This document shows, piece after piece, positions 37,687 through 47,340 of a DNA stretch of 64,000 nucleotides. Position 1 is the stretch's first letter; the number at the start of each line of letters is the position of its first letter. Position numbers and translations under genes: made by a program. Below the pieces are notes generated by a model. That model searched no databases. It saw only the letters and a list, made by a program, of their open reading frames with translations, and was not told the origin of the DNA. Origin of the DNA: Anatilimnocola aggregata (GTDB taxonomy: Bacteria; Planctomycetota; Planctomycetia; Pirellulales; Pirellulaceae); contig NZ_CP036274.1 of the NCBI RefSeq assembly GCF_007747655.1, positions 4,898,001 through 4,962,000 of the forward strand. The letters are read 5' to 3'.

Positions 37687-37785
37687 ATGGGCAGCAAAGC
37701 AATTTGGGCATTTTTCTGGGTAATCGGCGTACCTCTACCGGTGCTAATCGTGCTTTACTTCCTGACCGGTGGCGGCTGTAGCTAA
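37687..37785 (+). CDS. 32-residue single-pass membrane microprotein
   Basis: ATG 37687 has GGAG seven bases upstream, one of the best ribosome sites in the window. The product is MGSKAIWAFFWVIGVPLPV followed by LIVLYFLTGGGCS: one hydrophobic helix of about 22 residues with a Pro pair in the middle, ending in Gly-Gly-Gly-Cys-Ser. No family is recognised. It lies alone in a gap of about 385 bp between birA and the convergent kinase gene. Confidence rests on the ribosome site, clean transmembrane character and lack of any overlapping gene. Confidence 0.6.
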   Translation: MGSKAIWAFFWVIGVPLPVLIVLYFLTGGGCS

Positions 37786-37833
37786 CGCCGGCTTGAAGAT
37801 GACCGAGGCACTCCGCTCAACTGTGGATCATGC

Positions 37834-40800
37834 CTAATCGAATTGGAAACCCAGCTCCCGGAGTTCTTTCTCACGGGAATTGAGGATGGGCGTGTACTTC
37901 GCCTTGGCTGCAGAAATATTGGCACGCGCCAGGCCGGTGAAGTTGTTTTCGTCCAGCAGAAAGATCGGTTTCACGCAATCGTGGGCCAGCTTGAGCAATG
38001 CCAGCTTCTCCTTATCATCAGTGGACAGATTTGAGAGTTGCAGCGCGACGAGGTGCAATGCGTCGCGCAGCGTTAATGTTCCTTGCACCAGATTAATGAT
38101 CTGCCGCGTTTCGACATTCGGCCTGTTGTCGAACTTGCCGGCCAAGATTTCTTCCAATAGCGTTCGATTTACCTTCTCAAGCAGTGCCCGAGTCTCTGCA
38201 TCGACCGTAGCATCGTTGGCAGTCAAAGCTTCGCGAAATTTGGGCAAGCAGGCGAGTAACTCCTTTTTTATTGTTTGATTCTTTTCAGGACCTGCGGGAA
38301 CAGAGATCAAGCTCTTGCTGACCACATCCGTCGCGCGGCGTTGCTGGTCGGCAATGAAGTTGAGCAAGCTGGCGTTGGCAATTGCCTTGAGTTGTGGATC
38401 GGCAATGGATGCCACGAGTGCTGCCGCCTCTTGTTCGTCTTCTTTGCTGCCCAGCAGCAGTGCGCACATCAAATAAAGCTTGGCAGCTTCGTTTTTGGCA
38501 GCGTCATTCGACCGCCAATGGGCGTGGAGCGGTCCCGACGAAGGAAGCCAACGCTTCAATTTCTGCTGATCTTGCGGGAAGGTGGCGTTCGATTGGCCCA
38601 CTAGCAGCGAGAGGGTGGTGATGGTGAATTTTTTAGGATCGGCCGCAGCTGCGGCGAAGATCGCGTCGGTTGAAGTTTTTGCTCGTTGCTGCGCGGCCGA
38701 CTGTTGAACAGCGGGTGTTCCTTCGTTCGACTTCCGCATCAAGGCTACACGGATTTCCTCCACTTTGTAGTAATTGGCCTCAGTCGTGCCAAGATCGGTG
38801 GCAATTTGCGCGGCCTCAGCAAAGTCGTTCTCAGCCATCTGCAACAGCTCGTCGGCTTTGGTGGGTTGATAAGCAATCAGGGCGACCTGCGAGGTGGCGC
38901 GCCAGTAAAGGGTCTCGGCCCGTAGGCGATTGCGAGCCTTCGCCTCATCCAGCGAGGTGGTCAGGTGCGCGACTCCACGTTCCAGAATCGCGGCTCGGTT
39001 TTTCGCTGATAACCCCGAGAGAAAATCACGCCCGTAGCGACAAAGACAGCGACCCAGGTGCATTTTCGCTCGGGCTGAGATTCGCTCTTCCTGTTCGGCG
39101 AGTTGAATGCCGGTCTCAAATGTATCAACCGACTGCTGATAGTACTCCGACATTCCCAAATAAAAGGCCATGTCTTCGTAAGCATTGCCCAGCGCATTGT
39201 GGGCGTTTTCCTGCTGCGTCCGTCCAGGCATGCGCACGGCTTCGAGCGCCGTCGCCGAAGCTTGCTGCAGATGAAACGCCTTGGTATTCGGCGGCGGCGT
39301 CTTCTGCGCCAAGAGTGCGGTGACTTCACTGGCTTCTACTTTGGAAATCCAGAACGCGCGGCGCAAGTGGGCGTCGCTCAAGCCTTCCAGGCAGACTGCG
39401 CGAATCTCGAACGGATCGTTGTTCTTGGTCCCATCAAGCACCAACTGGTAACGGCGAATGGCCTCGTTCGAGAGTCGGAGTTGCTGCGCTTGAACTGTCT
39501 GTTCGTGCGCTTGGTAGCGGCGTACGTATGCACCAAGAGAGAGCATTCCCAAGTTGCTCGATTTGCCGTCGGGATCATATTGGTCGACGATTTGCGAGAT
39601 CAGTTCGGCCCGCTTTTCCGGGTCGATATCGGTCGAAGGCAACTCAATCAGGGTACGACCAAAGCCGACCACATAATTGATGTAGTCTGGCTGGCATTCG
39701 CGAGCGCGGCGAAAGGCATCGTGGGCGAGAACCAGTGCGACGGTCGTTGTATCTCGCTTATCGACCTTGCGAAGCGGATCGTGTACCACCACTTTGTTGT
39801 CGCGTTGCAAGAGCCGACCCTTGGCACCCCAGATTGCTCCGAGCGCGAGTCTAGCCTCGGGGGTCGTCTTCGTCGACTTGCTGAACGAAGGATGGCTGAC
39901 GATTGGCAGAACCAGGTTGCGAAAAATTCCGCCATCATCCGTTGTTTGAGCACTATCGAACTGAAAGAACCGCGGTTCATTCCCTTCGCGGGCAAACAGG
40001 ATGCGTTGGAAAGCGAGAATGATCTGGGGTGGCAGGTCTCTATCTTGCGGAGCCAGGCGCAAGTTCGATAAAGCCTCGACATAGTCCAGCAGGAGGAGCC
40101 GGTTTTGCGATTGCAGAAGTTCGCGGGTCTTGCTGTCCTGCTGGCAACGGCGGGCAAGCTCACCCACCTTCTTCCAATCTGACTTCTCGGCGTGGGTGGC
40201 TTCGACAATGGCCGACACGGCGAGCAGAGCGTTCGTTTGCAAGCCTGCTTTGGCAACGACGGTTTGCACCTCTTCCAGTTGCGTCTGCGCACTTAGGTTC
40301 AGCACGTGGAATTGCAGAATGTCGCTATCGTCCTTGCCGAGGGCCGAGAGGGCGATGCCGGAGAGGATGTCTCCCGCGGCTTGCTTTCGCCAGCTCGTTA
40401 GCCACGCGGGAGTTTCAGTCTGTTTGAACATGGCGAGCACAATCTTGCCGGCATCGTCGCGGTCGAACGACTTGCTGCTGCTGGCGAGCAAACGGGCGCG
40501 GAGGAATTCGCCGTAGCCAGCAAGGTAAGAATCGGTTTCTTCCAATTCTTCTAGCGTGGCGCGAATGCGGGCCAACCAGCCGCGGCGCTGGTTGTCATCT
40601 GGCTTGGGAGTGGTAAGCAGTTCGCATTCGATTCGCACCAGTGCAGGCAGTGGGCGGTTTTGATCGGCTGCCTGATCGAGCCGGTCGATAATTTTTTTCA
40701 CCGCGGCAGGTGAACCAAGGTCGGCTGCGAGAATGCCGGTAAGCGTCAAATTGTTGGCATCGGCTCGCCAACGATCGAAGTTTTCGTCAAGCGCCAGGTC

Positions 40801-43554
40801 CTCGGTGGGCTCCAGGCTCAGTTCCTTAAGTGCCGGAATCGCGGCATCCACCCAGACCGGATTCTGCTGAGCGCGGTCGAGCAACCGCTTCATCCATTTC
40901 GCTCCGTGCCGCGAATCGCGCACTCGCTGCACAAAGTCCTTGAGCGCGACCTCGGGTTTCTCCTGCGGATCGGCAAAGCTGACGCTCAAGCTAAGATCTT
41001 TGAGGTCGGCGGCTTCGGCCGAGTCAAGCTTGTAATCCAGGGTCAGCAGCTTGTTCAGATCGGCCCAACTGGCTTGAACAGCCAGCAACTGTTTCTCGCC
41101 AAGCGTTTTATCTTCCAAATGCTTGTTCAGCCGGTGGCGGAGCAGATCGAACGTCTCAAGTTTGCCGCACAAGGCCGTGACGGCGGGGAAAGCCGCCTCG
41201 GGAATGGGCTCCGCCCAGTCGCGAATTTCGTTTTTGAAGCGCTGCCGCAGGTCTTTGAGCGCGTTGATTTCGGGGATCGAAAACAGCGAATCAGACGTCT
41301 CTTGTAGTTGAGCCAGTCCGCCGTCGGTGTAAATGATGGTGAGGTAAATGGGCTCTTCGAAAAACGACGGTTGCGAAGCTTTTAGTTCGCTGAGAATCAA
41401 CAGCCGGAGCAACTGGCCGCGGATGATTGCCTGGCGATCTTGCTGCAGGCGATTTGCGAGCAGTGCATCGAGCGAGCGTAGATTCTGCTCATGGTTGGGC
41501 TCGGGATGCTTGAATGCTAGGTGTAATTCTTCGAGCTTGATCGCGTGCCAGAACTCATCTTCCTCACTGAGCGATTCCTTGGCGACGGCCAGCATTTGCG
41601 CCAGGCTTGCCTTCGCCTTCTGAAAATCTTCGGGCGACACTATAGCTTTGCGCTCAGCAATCACCGTGCGCAGCGATTCCTTCAGATTCGGCGGCACCCG
41701 CCGATCTTCGATCGAAGCTTGCAAAGCACGCGCCCACAAAGCTCGTTCCCAAGATGCCAGGGCCTCTTGAGCCGGCGCACTATTCGGATCGAGTCCACCA
41801 ATGGCAAGTGTCTTGCGTTTGGCAATCAACTGCAGGTAATAAACACGCAACTTCTGTAGGTCGCTCAGCGGTGGCTGTGGATCGGACGGCAACTCGTCGA
41901 TTCGACGACCGATGGCGTCCTGCACTTGCGCGTCTTGCAAGGCATCTTTGCCCCCCAATTCCGCCCGCGCCCGCCCAATGATTGCGTCGTAGCGCAGCGA
42001 GTTATCGTCCGGCGAGAGTCCCGGAAAATCTCGATAGAGCGATTCAAACTCGCCTAAAGCATCGGCGTGTTTCTCGTCCATTACTTGGCGTTCGGCAACA
42101 CGCAGCCGTCGTTCAAATTCCTTGGCATCGGTGGAACGAAAGCTATCGATAATACTGAGCATCCGGGCTTGAATATCAGGATGCGTAGCTGCGGCGGCGA
42201 GAAGTACTGTAACGATCGCGATGATCGCCAAAACGAACTGCACCATGGCAAATACGCTCGAGCGTGAATGTTCGGCCTTGGTCAGCTGTTTGACGAACTC
42301 GCCGCACGTGGAATAGCGGTCGTTCGGGTTCTTGAAGAGGGCCTTTTTCAGTACCGCACGTACGGCCCGCTTGGGCACGAACTTTAAGTGATGGTTGCCG
42401 CTTTCCTTGGCACCATAAACGGCCGTCGCTGTATTGCTGACAAAGGGCCAGCGCCCCGTGCGCAGTTCCACATAGCTGACGGCTAACGAATACTGGTCGC
42501 TGGCCGGGCACGGACGATTGTTAATTGCCTCTGGCGCGGCATAGGGCAAGGTAAACGCGTTGGTAGTTGCGCGCATGTCTCCCAATTCGCTGGCTAAGCC
42601 ATAGTCGCAGACCTTGGCCACGTCGCCCACCAGCATAATGTTCTGTGGCTTGACGTCGCGATGCACTATTTCGCAGCGATGAAGATAATCCAGTCCACGG
42701 GCTGCTTGCTCCATATAGGGGAGCACTTCATCGGCGGGGAGCGAGGCCAGCAGGTCGTCTTCCGCGTCCGGTTTCGGAGGATGTTTGTCGAACGCCGTGT
42801 GCGATCCAGGCGAAGTATCTCCCTTGGCATCGATGGCGGTGACACCACGGCGGGAAACTTTCGACAAGGTCTTGTGATTAAGCTCGGTTGTGTGTTCTCG
42901 TTGACGATCGTGCAACGTCTTGTGGCCCAGTTCCATTGCCACGACGAGCCAAATCGCGCTGTTGTTGATCTCTTCGGTCGTGTCTGTCAACCGTGATTGC
43001 TGGAAGGTATCGCGAACATTGAAGGCAGTGTCCCCTTCGCCGCCGGGCATCATCGTGCCGGCCAGCGGCGTTAGCTTGGCAGGCTGCGTTTTTGCCGGCT
43101 CCGTGGTGGCAGCCAGGTTGCCGGGGGCTGAGCCGGCTTTGTTGAGCGGCGAGATTTGAGTATCGAGATTGACGTTGCCCGGCGTGGCGATAATGGTGCC
43201 ATCGCGATCAAGCAGCCAATAATCGATTAAAGTGAGCAGATTGCCGTGCAGAATCTTGCGGTCTTTAATCAACCGCAGCGCACGGAATTCCTTCTTGCCA
43301 CCCTTCTGCTCCAGATTGACGACTTTAAGCGCCCGCTCGAAACCGTTCTCGGTCACGGCTAGCCAAACCACGCCGAATGTGCCACGCCCCAACTCGCGAA
43401 CTAGCCGATAGCCGGGGACCGGCTGATCGCCAATTTTGAAGCTGAGGGACATTCGAGATGGTGCCATGAGCTGACTCGCGGGCGACAGCCGAGCTGACGC
43501 GTCGGGCAAAAATCCTGGAGGGGCTAAATCCCGCGCAACATCCGTGTGGGACAA
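37834..43554 (-). CDS. Very large membrane Ser/Thr protein kinase with helical-repeat C-terminal region
   Basis: 1906 residues. The kinase domain spans about 48-430: Gly loop GRGTFG (56-61), ATP Lys77 (ERALKVVN), catalytic Asp300 in HRDVKPQN, and DYG (317-319) in place of DFG. A low-complexity insertion of about 170 residues (about 115-275) separates the lobes' usual elements. One transmembrane helix (about 434-455) follows, then about 1440 residues of mostly helical, TPR-like sequence that should be outside the cytoplasm. The layout is that of a Hanks-type receptor kinase of PknB style with a giant sensor. Met30 (MAPSRMSLSFK) or Met35 could be the real start. No phosphatase gene is adjacent. 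Confidence 0.88.
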   Translation of the reverse strand: MSHTDVARDLAPPGFLPDASARLSPASQLMAPSRMSLSFKIGDQPVPGYRLVRELGRGTFGVVWLAVTENGFERALKVVNLEQKGGKKEFRALRLIKDRKILHGNLLTLIDYWLLDRDGTIIATPGNVNLDTQISPLNKAGSAPGNLAATTEPAKTQPAKLTPLAGTMMPGGEGDTAFNVRDTFQQSRLTDTTEEINNSAIWLVVAMELGHKTLHDRQREHTTELNHKTLSKVSRRGVTAIDAKGDTSPGSHTAFDKHPPKPDAEDDLLASLPADEVLPYMEQAARGLDYLHRCEIVHRDVKPQNIMLVGDVAKVCDYGLASELGDMRATTNAFTLPYAAPEAINNRPCPASDQYSLAVSYVELRTGRWPFVSNTATAVYGAKESGNHHLKFVPKRAVRAVLKKALFKNPNDRYSTCGEFVKQLTKAEHSRSSVFAMVQFVLAIIAIVTVLLAAAATHPDIQARMLSIIDSFRSTDAKEFERRLRVAERQVMDEKHADALGEFESLYRDFPGLSPDDNSLRYDAIIGRARAELGGKDALQDAQVQDAIGRRIDELPSDPQPPLSDLQKLRVYYLQLIAKRKTLAIGGLDPNSAPAQEALASWERALWARALQASIEDRRVPPNLKESLRTVIAERKAIVSPEDFQKAKASLAQMLAVAKESLSEEDEFWHAIKLEELHLAFKHPEPNHEQNLRSLDALLANRLQQDRQAIIRGQLLRLLILSELKASQPSFFEEPIYLTIIYTDGGLAQLQETSDSLFSIPEINALKDLRQRFKNEIRDWAEPIPEAAFPAVTALCGKLETFDLLRHRLNKHLEDKTLGEKQLLAVQASWADLNKLLTLDYKLDSAEAADLKDLSLSVSFADPQEKPEVALKDFVQRVRDSRHGAKWMKRLLDRAQQNPVWVDAAIPALKELSLEPTEDLALDENFDRWRADANNLTLTGILAADLGSPAAVKKIIDRLDQAADQNRPLPALVRIECELLTTPKPDDNQRRGWLARIRATLEELEETDSYLAGYGEFLRARLLASSSKSFDRDDAGKIVLAMFKQTETPAWLTSWRKQAAGDILSGIALSALGKDDSDILQFHVLNLSAQTQLEEVQTVVAKAGLQTNALLAVSAIVEATHAEKSDWKKVGELARRCQQDSKTRELLQSQNRLLLLDYVEALSNLRLAPQDRDLPPQIILAFQRILFAREGNEPRFFQFDSAQTTDDGGIFRNLVLPIVSHPSFSKSTKTTPEARLALGAIWGAKGRLLQRDNKVVVHDPLRKVDKRDTTTVALVLAHDAFRRARECQPDYINYVVGFGRTLIELPSTDIDPEKRAELISQIVDQYDPDGKSSNLGMLSLGAYVRRYQAHEQTVQAQQLRLSNEAIRRYQLVLDGTKNNDPFEIRAVCLEGLSDAHLRRAFWISKVEASEVTALLAQKTPPPNTKAFHLQQASATALEAVRMPGRTQQENAHNALGNAYEDMAFYLGMSEYYQQSVDTFETGIQLAEQEERISARAKMHLGRCLCRYGRDFLSGLSAKNRAAILERGVAHLTTSLDEAKARNRLRAETLYWRATSQVALIAYQPTKADELLQMAENDFAEAAQIATDLGTTEANYYKVEEIRVALMRKSNEGTPAVQQSAAQQRAKTSTDAIFAAAAADPKKFTITTLSLLVGQSNATFPQDQQKLKRWLPSSGPLHAHWRSNDAAKNEAAKLYLMCALLLGSKEDEQEAAALVASIADPQLKAIANASLLNFIADQQRRATDVVSKSLISVPAGPEKNQTIKKELLACLPKFREALTANDATVDAETRALLEKVNRTLLEEILAGKFDNRPNVETRQIINLVQGTLTLRDALHLVALQLSNLSTDDKEKLALLKLAHDCVKPIFLLDENNFTGLARANISAAKAKYTPILNSREKELRELGFQFD

Positions 43555-43734
43555 GCCTTAGGACAACATAAGCCATTCAGCCAAAAATGGCAATTGAAAG
43601 TCTCGCTAGCGAAGCGCAAATTCCGCGTCTACGAGGGCGTTTTTAGCGGGCCCGGGGCGGCAGACCCCAAAGCTTGTTAGCGTGCGAAGGGCGAATTTGT
43701 TACGTCGCCGGTTTGCGCACCAGCCGCAGCGCTA

Positions 43735-44535
43735 TTATGTGAGGGGAATGCGCTGGCCGTCATAGCCCATTTCGATGCCAGGCGGGAGTTTGGCGTTGGT
43801 CTCTGCATGCCCAAGTTCGTGGCAAATGTGCGTGAAGATGGTCCGCTTGGGACGCAGTTGCTGGGCAACGGCAATTGCCTCGTCGACACAAAAATGAGTG
43901 ACGTGGGGCCGCCAGCGCAGGGCATCGATCACCAGCACATCGAGCCCCTGCAATTGGGCCATCGTATCGCCGGGAATGTGATTGGTATCGGTGCAATAGG
44001 CGATATTGCCGACGCGAAAACCGAGCACCTCAAACCGCGGTCCGTGCTTCAGCCGCAAGGGAATGACTTCGGCACCCAGCAGCGACAAGGGTTCCAGATC
44101 GAGGGGGCGAATCGACAACTGCGGCGCTGCCCCTTGATGAGTGTGCTCTTCGTGAAAAGCATAGTCGAACGCGCGGCGAATGCGACGCTCGACCGGCTCT
44201 TCGCAATAGAGGGGAATTGGATGCCCCAGGTAAAAGGGGAACAGCCGCAGATCGTCGAGCCCAAACAGGTGATCGGCATGCTCATGTGTATAAACGACCG
44301 CGTGGACAATGCCGACGTTCTCGCGGAGCAACTGAAAGCGCAGATCGGGGCCCGTGTCGATCAGCAAATTTCCTTCTGGCAAGCCGATTAGAGCACTGGC
44401 TCGCGTCCGCTTGTCGTGCGGATCGGTACTTAAGCAAACATCGCAGCCGCAGCCCAGTGAAGGAACACCGACGCTCGTGCCAGTCCCCAGCAGGATGAAC
44501 TGGCCGCGAATATCGGTGGTAAGAATCGTTTTCAC
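43735..44535 (-). CDS. MBL-fold metallo-hydrolase, PhnP-like
   Basis: 266 residues. LGTGTSVGVPSLGCGCDVC at the N terminus is the mark of PhnP-type phosphodiesterases and their relatives, and the metal motif is YTHEHADHLFGLDDL. PhnP hydrolyses cyclic ribose phosphates in the C-P lyase pathway, but no phn genes are nearby, so the in vivo substrate is open. Related lipoate-synthesis LipB-linked MBL proteins have the same look. It is monocistronic. Confidence 0.85.
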   Translation of the reverse strand: MKTILTTDIRGQFILLGTGTSVGVPSLGCGCDVCLSTDPHDKRTRASALIGLPEGNLLIDTGPDLRFQLLRENVGIVHAVVYTHEHADHLFGLDDLRLFPFYLGHPIPLYCEEPVERRIRRAFDYAFHEEHTHQGAAPQLSIRPLDLEPLSLLGAEVIPLRLKHGPRFEVLGFRVGNIAYCTDTNHIPGDTMAQLQGLDVLVIDALRWRPHVTHFCVDEAIAVAQQLRPKRTIFTHICHELGHAETNAKLPPGIEMGYDGQRIPLT

Positions 44536-44688
44536 TGGCGAAGGACTATAAGCTGGGAATGAGAGATTCGAGGCGGTCGGTTGTTTACTGTGAGTTTCGC
44601 CCTGCTCGAGACATTGATGCAGTTAATTTGAGAGTCAGAGTCGATTCGCAAGATTGTCAAATATTCGCTTCGTTCTGATAGTGGGAAA

Positions 44689-45567
44689 TTACTTTTTGGC
44701 CGGAGTAGGCTGCGGGTCGCCAAGTTTGCTCTCGAAGCTGAACCTGGCTGGCTCGCTCCGCTTGATCAGGTAATCGTCATTCAACTTATCGCACGACCAG
44801 AGCAGGCCGCGGCTGATAAAATTCAAGAAGACTGGATCTTGCATTTCGCTGCTGTAATGACCAATGGTGGTGCCGAAGACGCGCCCCTTGCCATACGTGT
44901 TCGTCCAGATGCAAACGTGATCGCTTTTGGTTTCCGGGCTATGGGCATGTGCGAGCGGCGTGCAGTTTTCCCAAATCTTGGCGATGTGATACAACTCGCC
45001 GGCTGGCGTTTTCCATTTTTCACCAAAGCCCGCCATGATTGGGCTATCGGCTTTGAGATTGATGGCTTCAAACGGAAAATGTCCGCCGTGCCTGTGCGAC
45101 GTGACCCCGATAAACTTGAACCACTCGTCCGTTTTGTCGCGGTAACAGTGCATGGCGCAGTGAATCACAATCGCCGGCTTTCCTTCGCGATGTGGCTTGA
45201 GGATCTTTTCGGTGAAGCCGGGTTCCTTCACATCGGCAAAGCATTCGTTGTGGATCACAACATCGTAAGGGTCAGCCCAGCCTTCCTTTTCGTAGATCGA
45301 AACCTTGTGGTTGGTGCTCTTACCCCCTTCATGGACGATGGTGAATTCCGTCTTCGCGTGGTAGGCAATTCCCTCGCTCAGAATCAGCTTTTGCCGTTCA
45401 TAGTCGTGACAACAACCACCGGTCACCAGCAGCACCTTCAGCGGTTTAACCTCATCCTTTTTCTCTTGTGCCTGTGAAGTACCAGGGAGCAGGCACAACC
45501 CGTTGACGAACAGAACCAACAACGCAACGAAACCAGCAGCTCGCTGAAGAGGTAGAACGGCAGGCAT
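44689..45567 (-). CDS. Exported ThuA-domain protein
   Basis: 292 residues from ATG 45567, which has GGGAG nine bases upstream. A longer frame to 45882 lies over the divergent part of a neighbouring gene and lacks family character. A signal peptide (about 1-31, LVLFVNGLCLLPGTSQAQ) precedes a class I glutamine-amidotransferase-like fold of the ThuA type: VLLVTGGCCHDYERQK, HNECFADVKEPGFTEKIL, VIHCAMHCYRD, and WTNTYGKGRVFGTTIGHYS. ThuA-like proteins are linked to sugar (trehalose) use and are expanded in planctomycetes. Mechanism is unknown. Confidence 0.85.
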   Translation of the reverse strand: MPAVLPLQRAAGFVALLVLFVNGLCLLPGTSQAQEKKDEVKPLKVLLVTGGCCHDYERQKLILSEGIAYHAKTEFTIVHEGGKSTNHKVSIYEKEGWADPYDVVIHNECFADVKEPGFTEKILKPHREGKPAIVIHCAMHCYRDKTDEWFKFIGVTSHRHGGHFPFEAINLKADSPIMAGFGEKWKTPAGELYHIAKIWENCTPLAHAHSPETKSDHVCIWTNTYGKGRVFGTTIGHYSSEMQDPVFLNFISRGLLWSCDKLNDDYLIKRSEPARFSFESKLGDPQPTPAKK

Positions 45568-45647
45568 AGTAGCAAACTCCCAAAAGTGACGATGAAGGCA
45601 AGTGCCCATTGTAGCGGTGCAGAACGTGGCAGCGGAACGAGGTTCCA

Positions 45648-45962
45648 TCAGCCATCTTTGAGTTTGGGCCGAATGAGCCAGTCGCGCAGGCGGTCGTATA
45701 GCCAATACTGCAGAAAAAGTAGCAGGAGCGGCCCGATAATCACGATCGTTTGGGCAATGCGTGGATCGCGCCTGCTGCTGGACCTGATCTCTAGCCACGA
45801 TTGATAGGCAATGGAGACGGCAAGTGTGTTGAAGAGCAGAAGCACTCCTGTAATCGCGAGAATGCCCAGCAGATGAGCACACCCGAGTTGCAGCACGGCT
45901 GGAACCTGCCGGGAATTGCTCCGCTGAGTCTCGACGCGCGGCTGATTGGAGTCATTGGCCAT
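45648..45962 (-). CDS. Small two-helix membrane protein, unknown
   Basis: 104 residues from ATG 45962, which overlaps the TAA of the upstream Dabb gene by one base (TAATG), indicating translational coupling. Two hydrophobic segments (about 22-44 and 65-85) are separated by a basic loop with SSSRRDPRIAQ. No family is recognised. Confidence 0.65.
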   Translation of the reverse strand: MANDSNQPRVETQRSNSRQVPAVLQLGCAHLLGILAITGVLLLFNTLAVSIAYQSWLEIRSSSRRDPRIAQTIVIIGPLLLLFLQYWLYDRLRDWLIRPKLKDG

Positions 45963-46360
45963 TAGGGCTGGGCCCAATAGTCGAAGACGATCACCTTTTC
46001 GCGCCGGTCTTTCACCACTTGCACATAGGCCGTATGCGCAGGGTGCTTCAAATATTCGTCGCGCCCCGCTTCATCTCGAAACGTCACGACAAAACAGTGC
46101 GTGAAACCTTCGGACTTCCCTTCTGGGCTGACGTTTGTTCCCATTTCGAAGTCGATGATCTTATCGATCTTTTTGGGGAGCGCCGCAAAGGTATCGCCCA
46201 CTTCCTGAATCTGGGCCGGAGACATCTCGGCTTTGAATTTGTACATCACGATGTGCCGCAGCACTTTGGCATCTTTCGCCGGAGCTTGGGCAGCAGCCAT
46301 GGTGGAACCAGCAAGTGCAAGTAAGGCGGTGAACAGACAAACAAAGGTAGGTAGTTTCAT
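45962..46360 (-). CDS. Exported Dabb (stress-responsive alpha/beta barrel) protein
   Basis: 132 residues from ATG 46360 (MKLPTFVCLF). A signal peptide (about 1-26, ending AAAQA) precedes a dimeric ferredoxin-like Dabb domain: LRHIVMYKFKAEMSPAQIQE, GFTHCFVVTFRDEAGRDEYL and HPAHTAYVQVVKD. Dabb domains bind small hydrophobic ligands or heme-like molecules in plants and bacteria; exported copies are common in planctomycetes. It is coupled to the small membrane protein downstream. Confidence 0.82.
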   Translation of the reverse strand: MKLPTFVCLFTALLALAGSTMAAAQAPAKDAKVLRHIVMYKFKAEMSPAQIQEVGDTFAALPKKIDKIIDFEMGTNVSPEGKSEGFTHCFVVTFRDEAGRDEYLKHPAHTAYVQVVKDRREKVIVFDYWAQP

Positions 46361-46394
46361 GAGATCGCCGGGAAAGTGCCAAGAATAGGGTTCG

Positions 46395-47147
46395 TCAAAA
46401 ATTAATCTTTTGTAAGTCGTAGGCAATCGAAACTGGCAGGTCCAGGTCGTTGCGCAGTTCCAGTCCCAGGGGATCATCATCCTCAGCCATCGGGTTGATG
46501 TGAATGAGAACCAGTTTTTTCACTGCTGCCGCGCGGGCCACCGCCAATACCGGCGACAAGCAGCTGTGACCGGTCTTTAAGGCCATCTCTTCTTGTCCAT
46601 CGGGAAAGTAACATTCGTGAATGAGCAGGTCGACGCCACGAATCTCGTCGATGTAGGGCGAATCGGCTCGTGCCGTGGTGTCGGTCACGTAAGCCAGCGA
46701 GCGATCGGGCCAATCCAATCGATACCCAAGCGAGCCACCGGGGTGCTCCAGCGGAAAATACCTTAATGTTCCGCCGCCTGAAGTATCACCCCCAATTTTC
46801 AGCGGGCCGGTGAGAGGTTTGAAGGTGAGCGGAGGCATGGCGGGAAACAGTGGCCGGGCAAATAAGTGGTCTTGAACGGCTTGCAGATGCGTGGAGGTTC
46901 CATGCACCCGCGTCGCTTGCAAGCCGGATTCATGAGCCACATCGAACAGAAACGTCAGCCCGATCACATGGTCGAGATGAGCATGCGTGACGAAGACATC
47001 GAGTTCGGCGGTTTGCAGCCAATCGCGCACGCGAAAGAAGCCGGTGCCAGCATCGAGCACCAGGCCAATTTCAGGAAACATCAAACACGCGGTGTGACGT
47101 CGCGCGCTGGGATGATAGCCGGTGGTGCCGAGAAGAATGAGTTGCAT
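46395..47147 (-). CDS. MBL-fold metallo-hydrolase, RNase Z-like
   Basis: 250 residues from ATG 47147 (MQLILLGTTGYHPS). The longer frame to 47234 adds a stretch that is not family-like. The metal motif is VTHAHLDHVIGLTFLFD, with later conserved His in ECYFPDGQEEMALKTGHSC and VLIHINP. The pattern suits the RNase Z/ElaC/PqqB-like branch of the fold, but the exosite of true RNase Z is missing. Divergent from tex. Confidence 0.82.
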   Translation of the reverse strand: MQLILLGTTGYHPSARRHTACLMFPEIGLVLDAGTGFFRVRDWLQTAELDVFVTHAHLDHVIGLTFLFDVAHESGLQATRVHGTSTHLQAVQDHLFARPLFPAMPPLTFKPLTGPLKIGGDTSGGGTLRYFPLEHPGGSLGYRLDWPDRSLAYVTDTTARADSPYIDEIRGVDLLIHECYFPDGQEEMALKTGHSCLSPVLAVARAAAVKKLVLIHINPMAEDDDPLGLELRNDLDLPVSIAYDLQKINF

Positions 47148-47340
47148 CGCCGGTAAGTCTAACGAACTGCTGAGGCAAAGCAACGAGTTCTGGCCAGTTG
47201 GAGGGGTGCGCGTAAGCAAGGAGAACCTTGACAAGATGTCGTTGCAGCGCTAGATTGCGCGGCTTGTATTTTGCGCGGGGCATTTGCGCGCAATGTCGTT
47301 TCTGGTTTTTCTTTACGTCCGCGGCACTGTTGAGTTTTGC

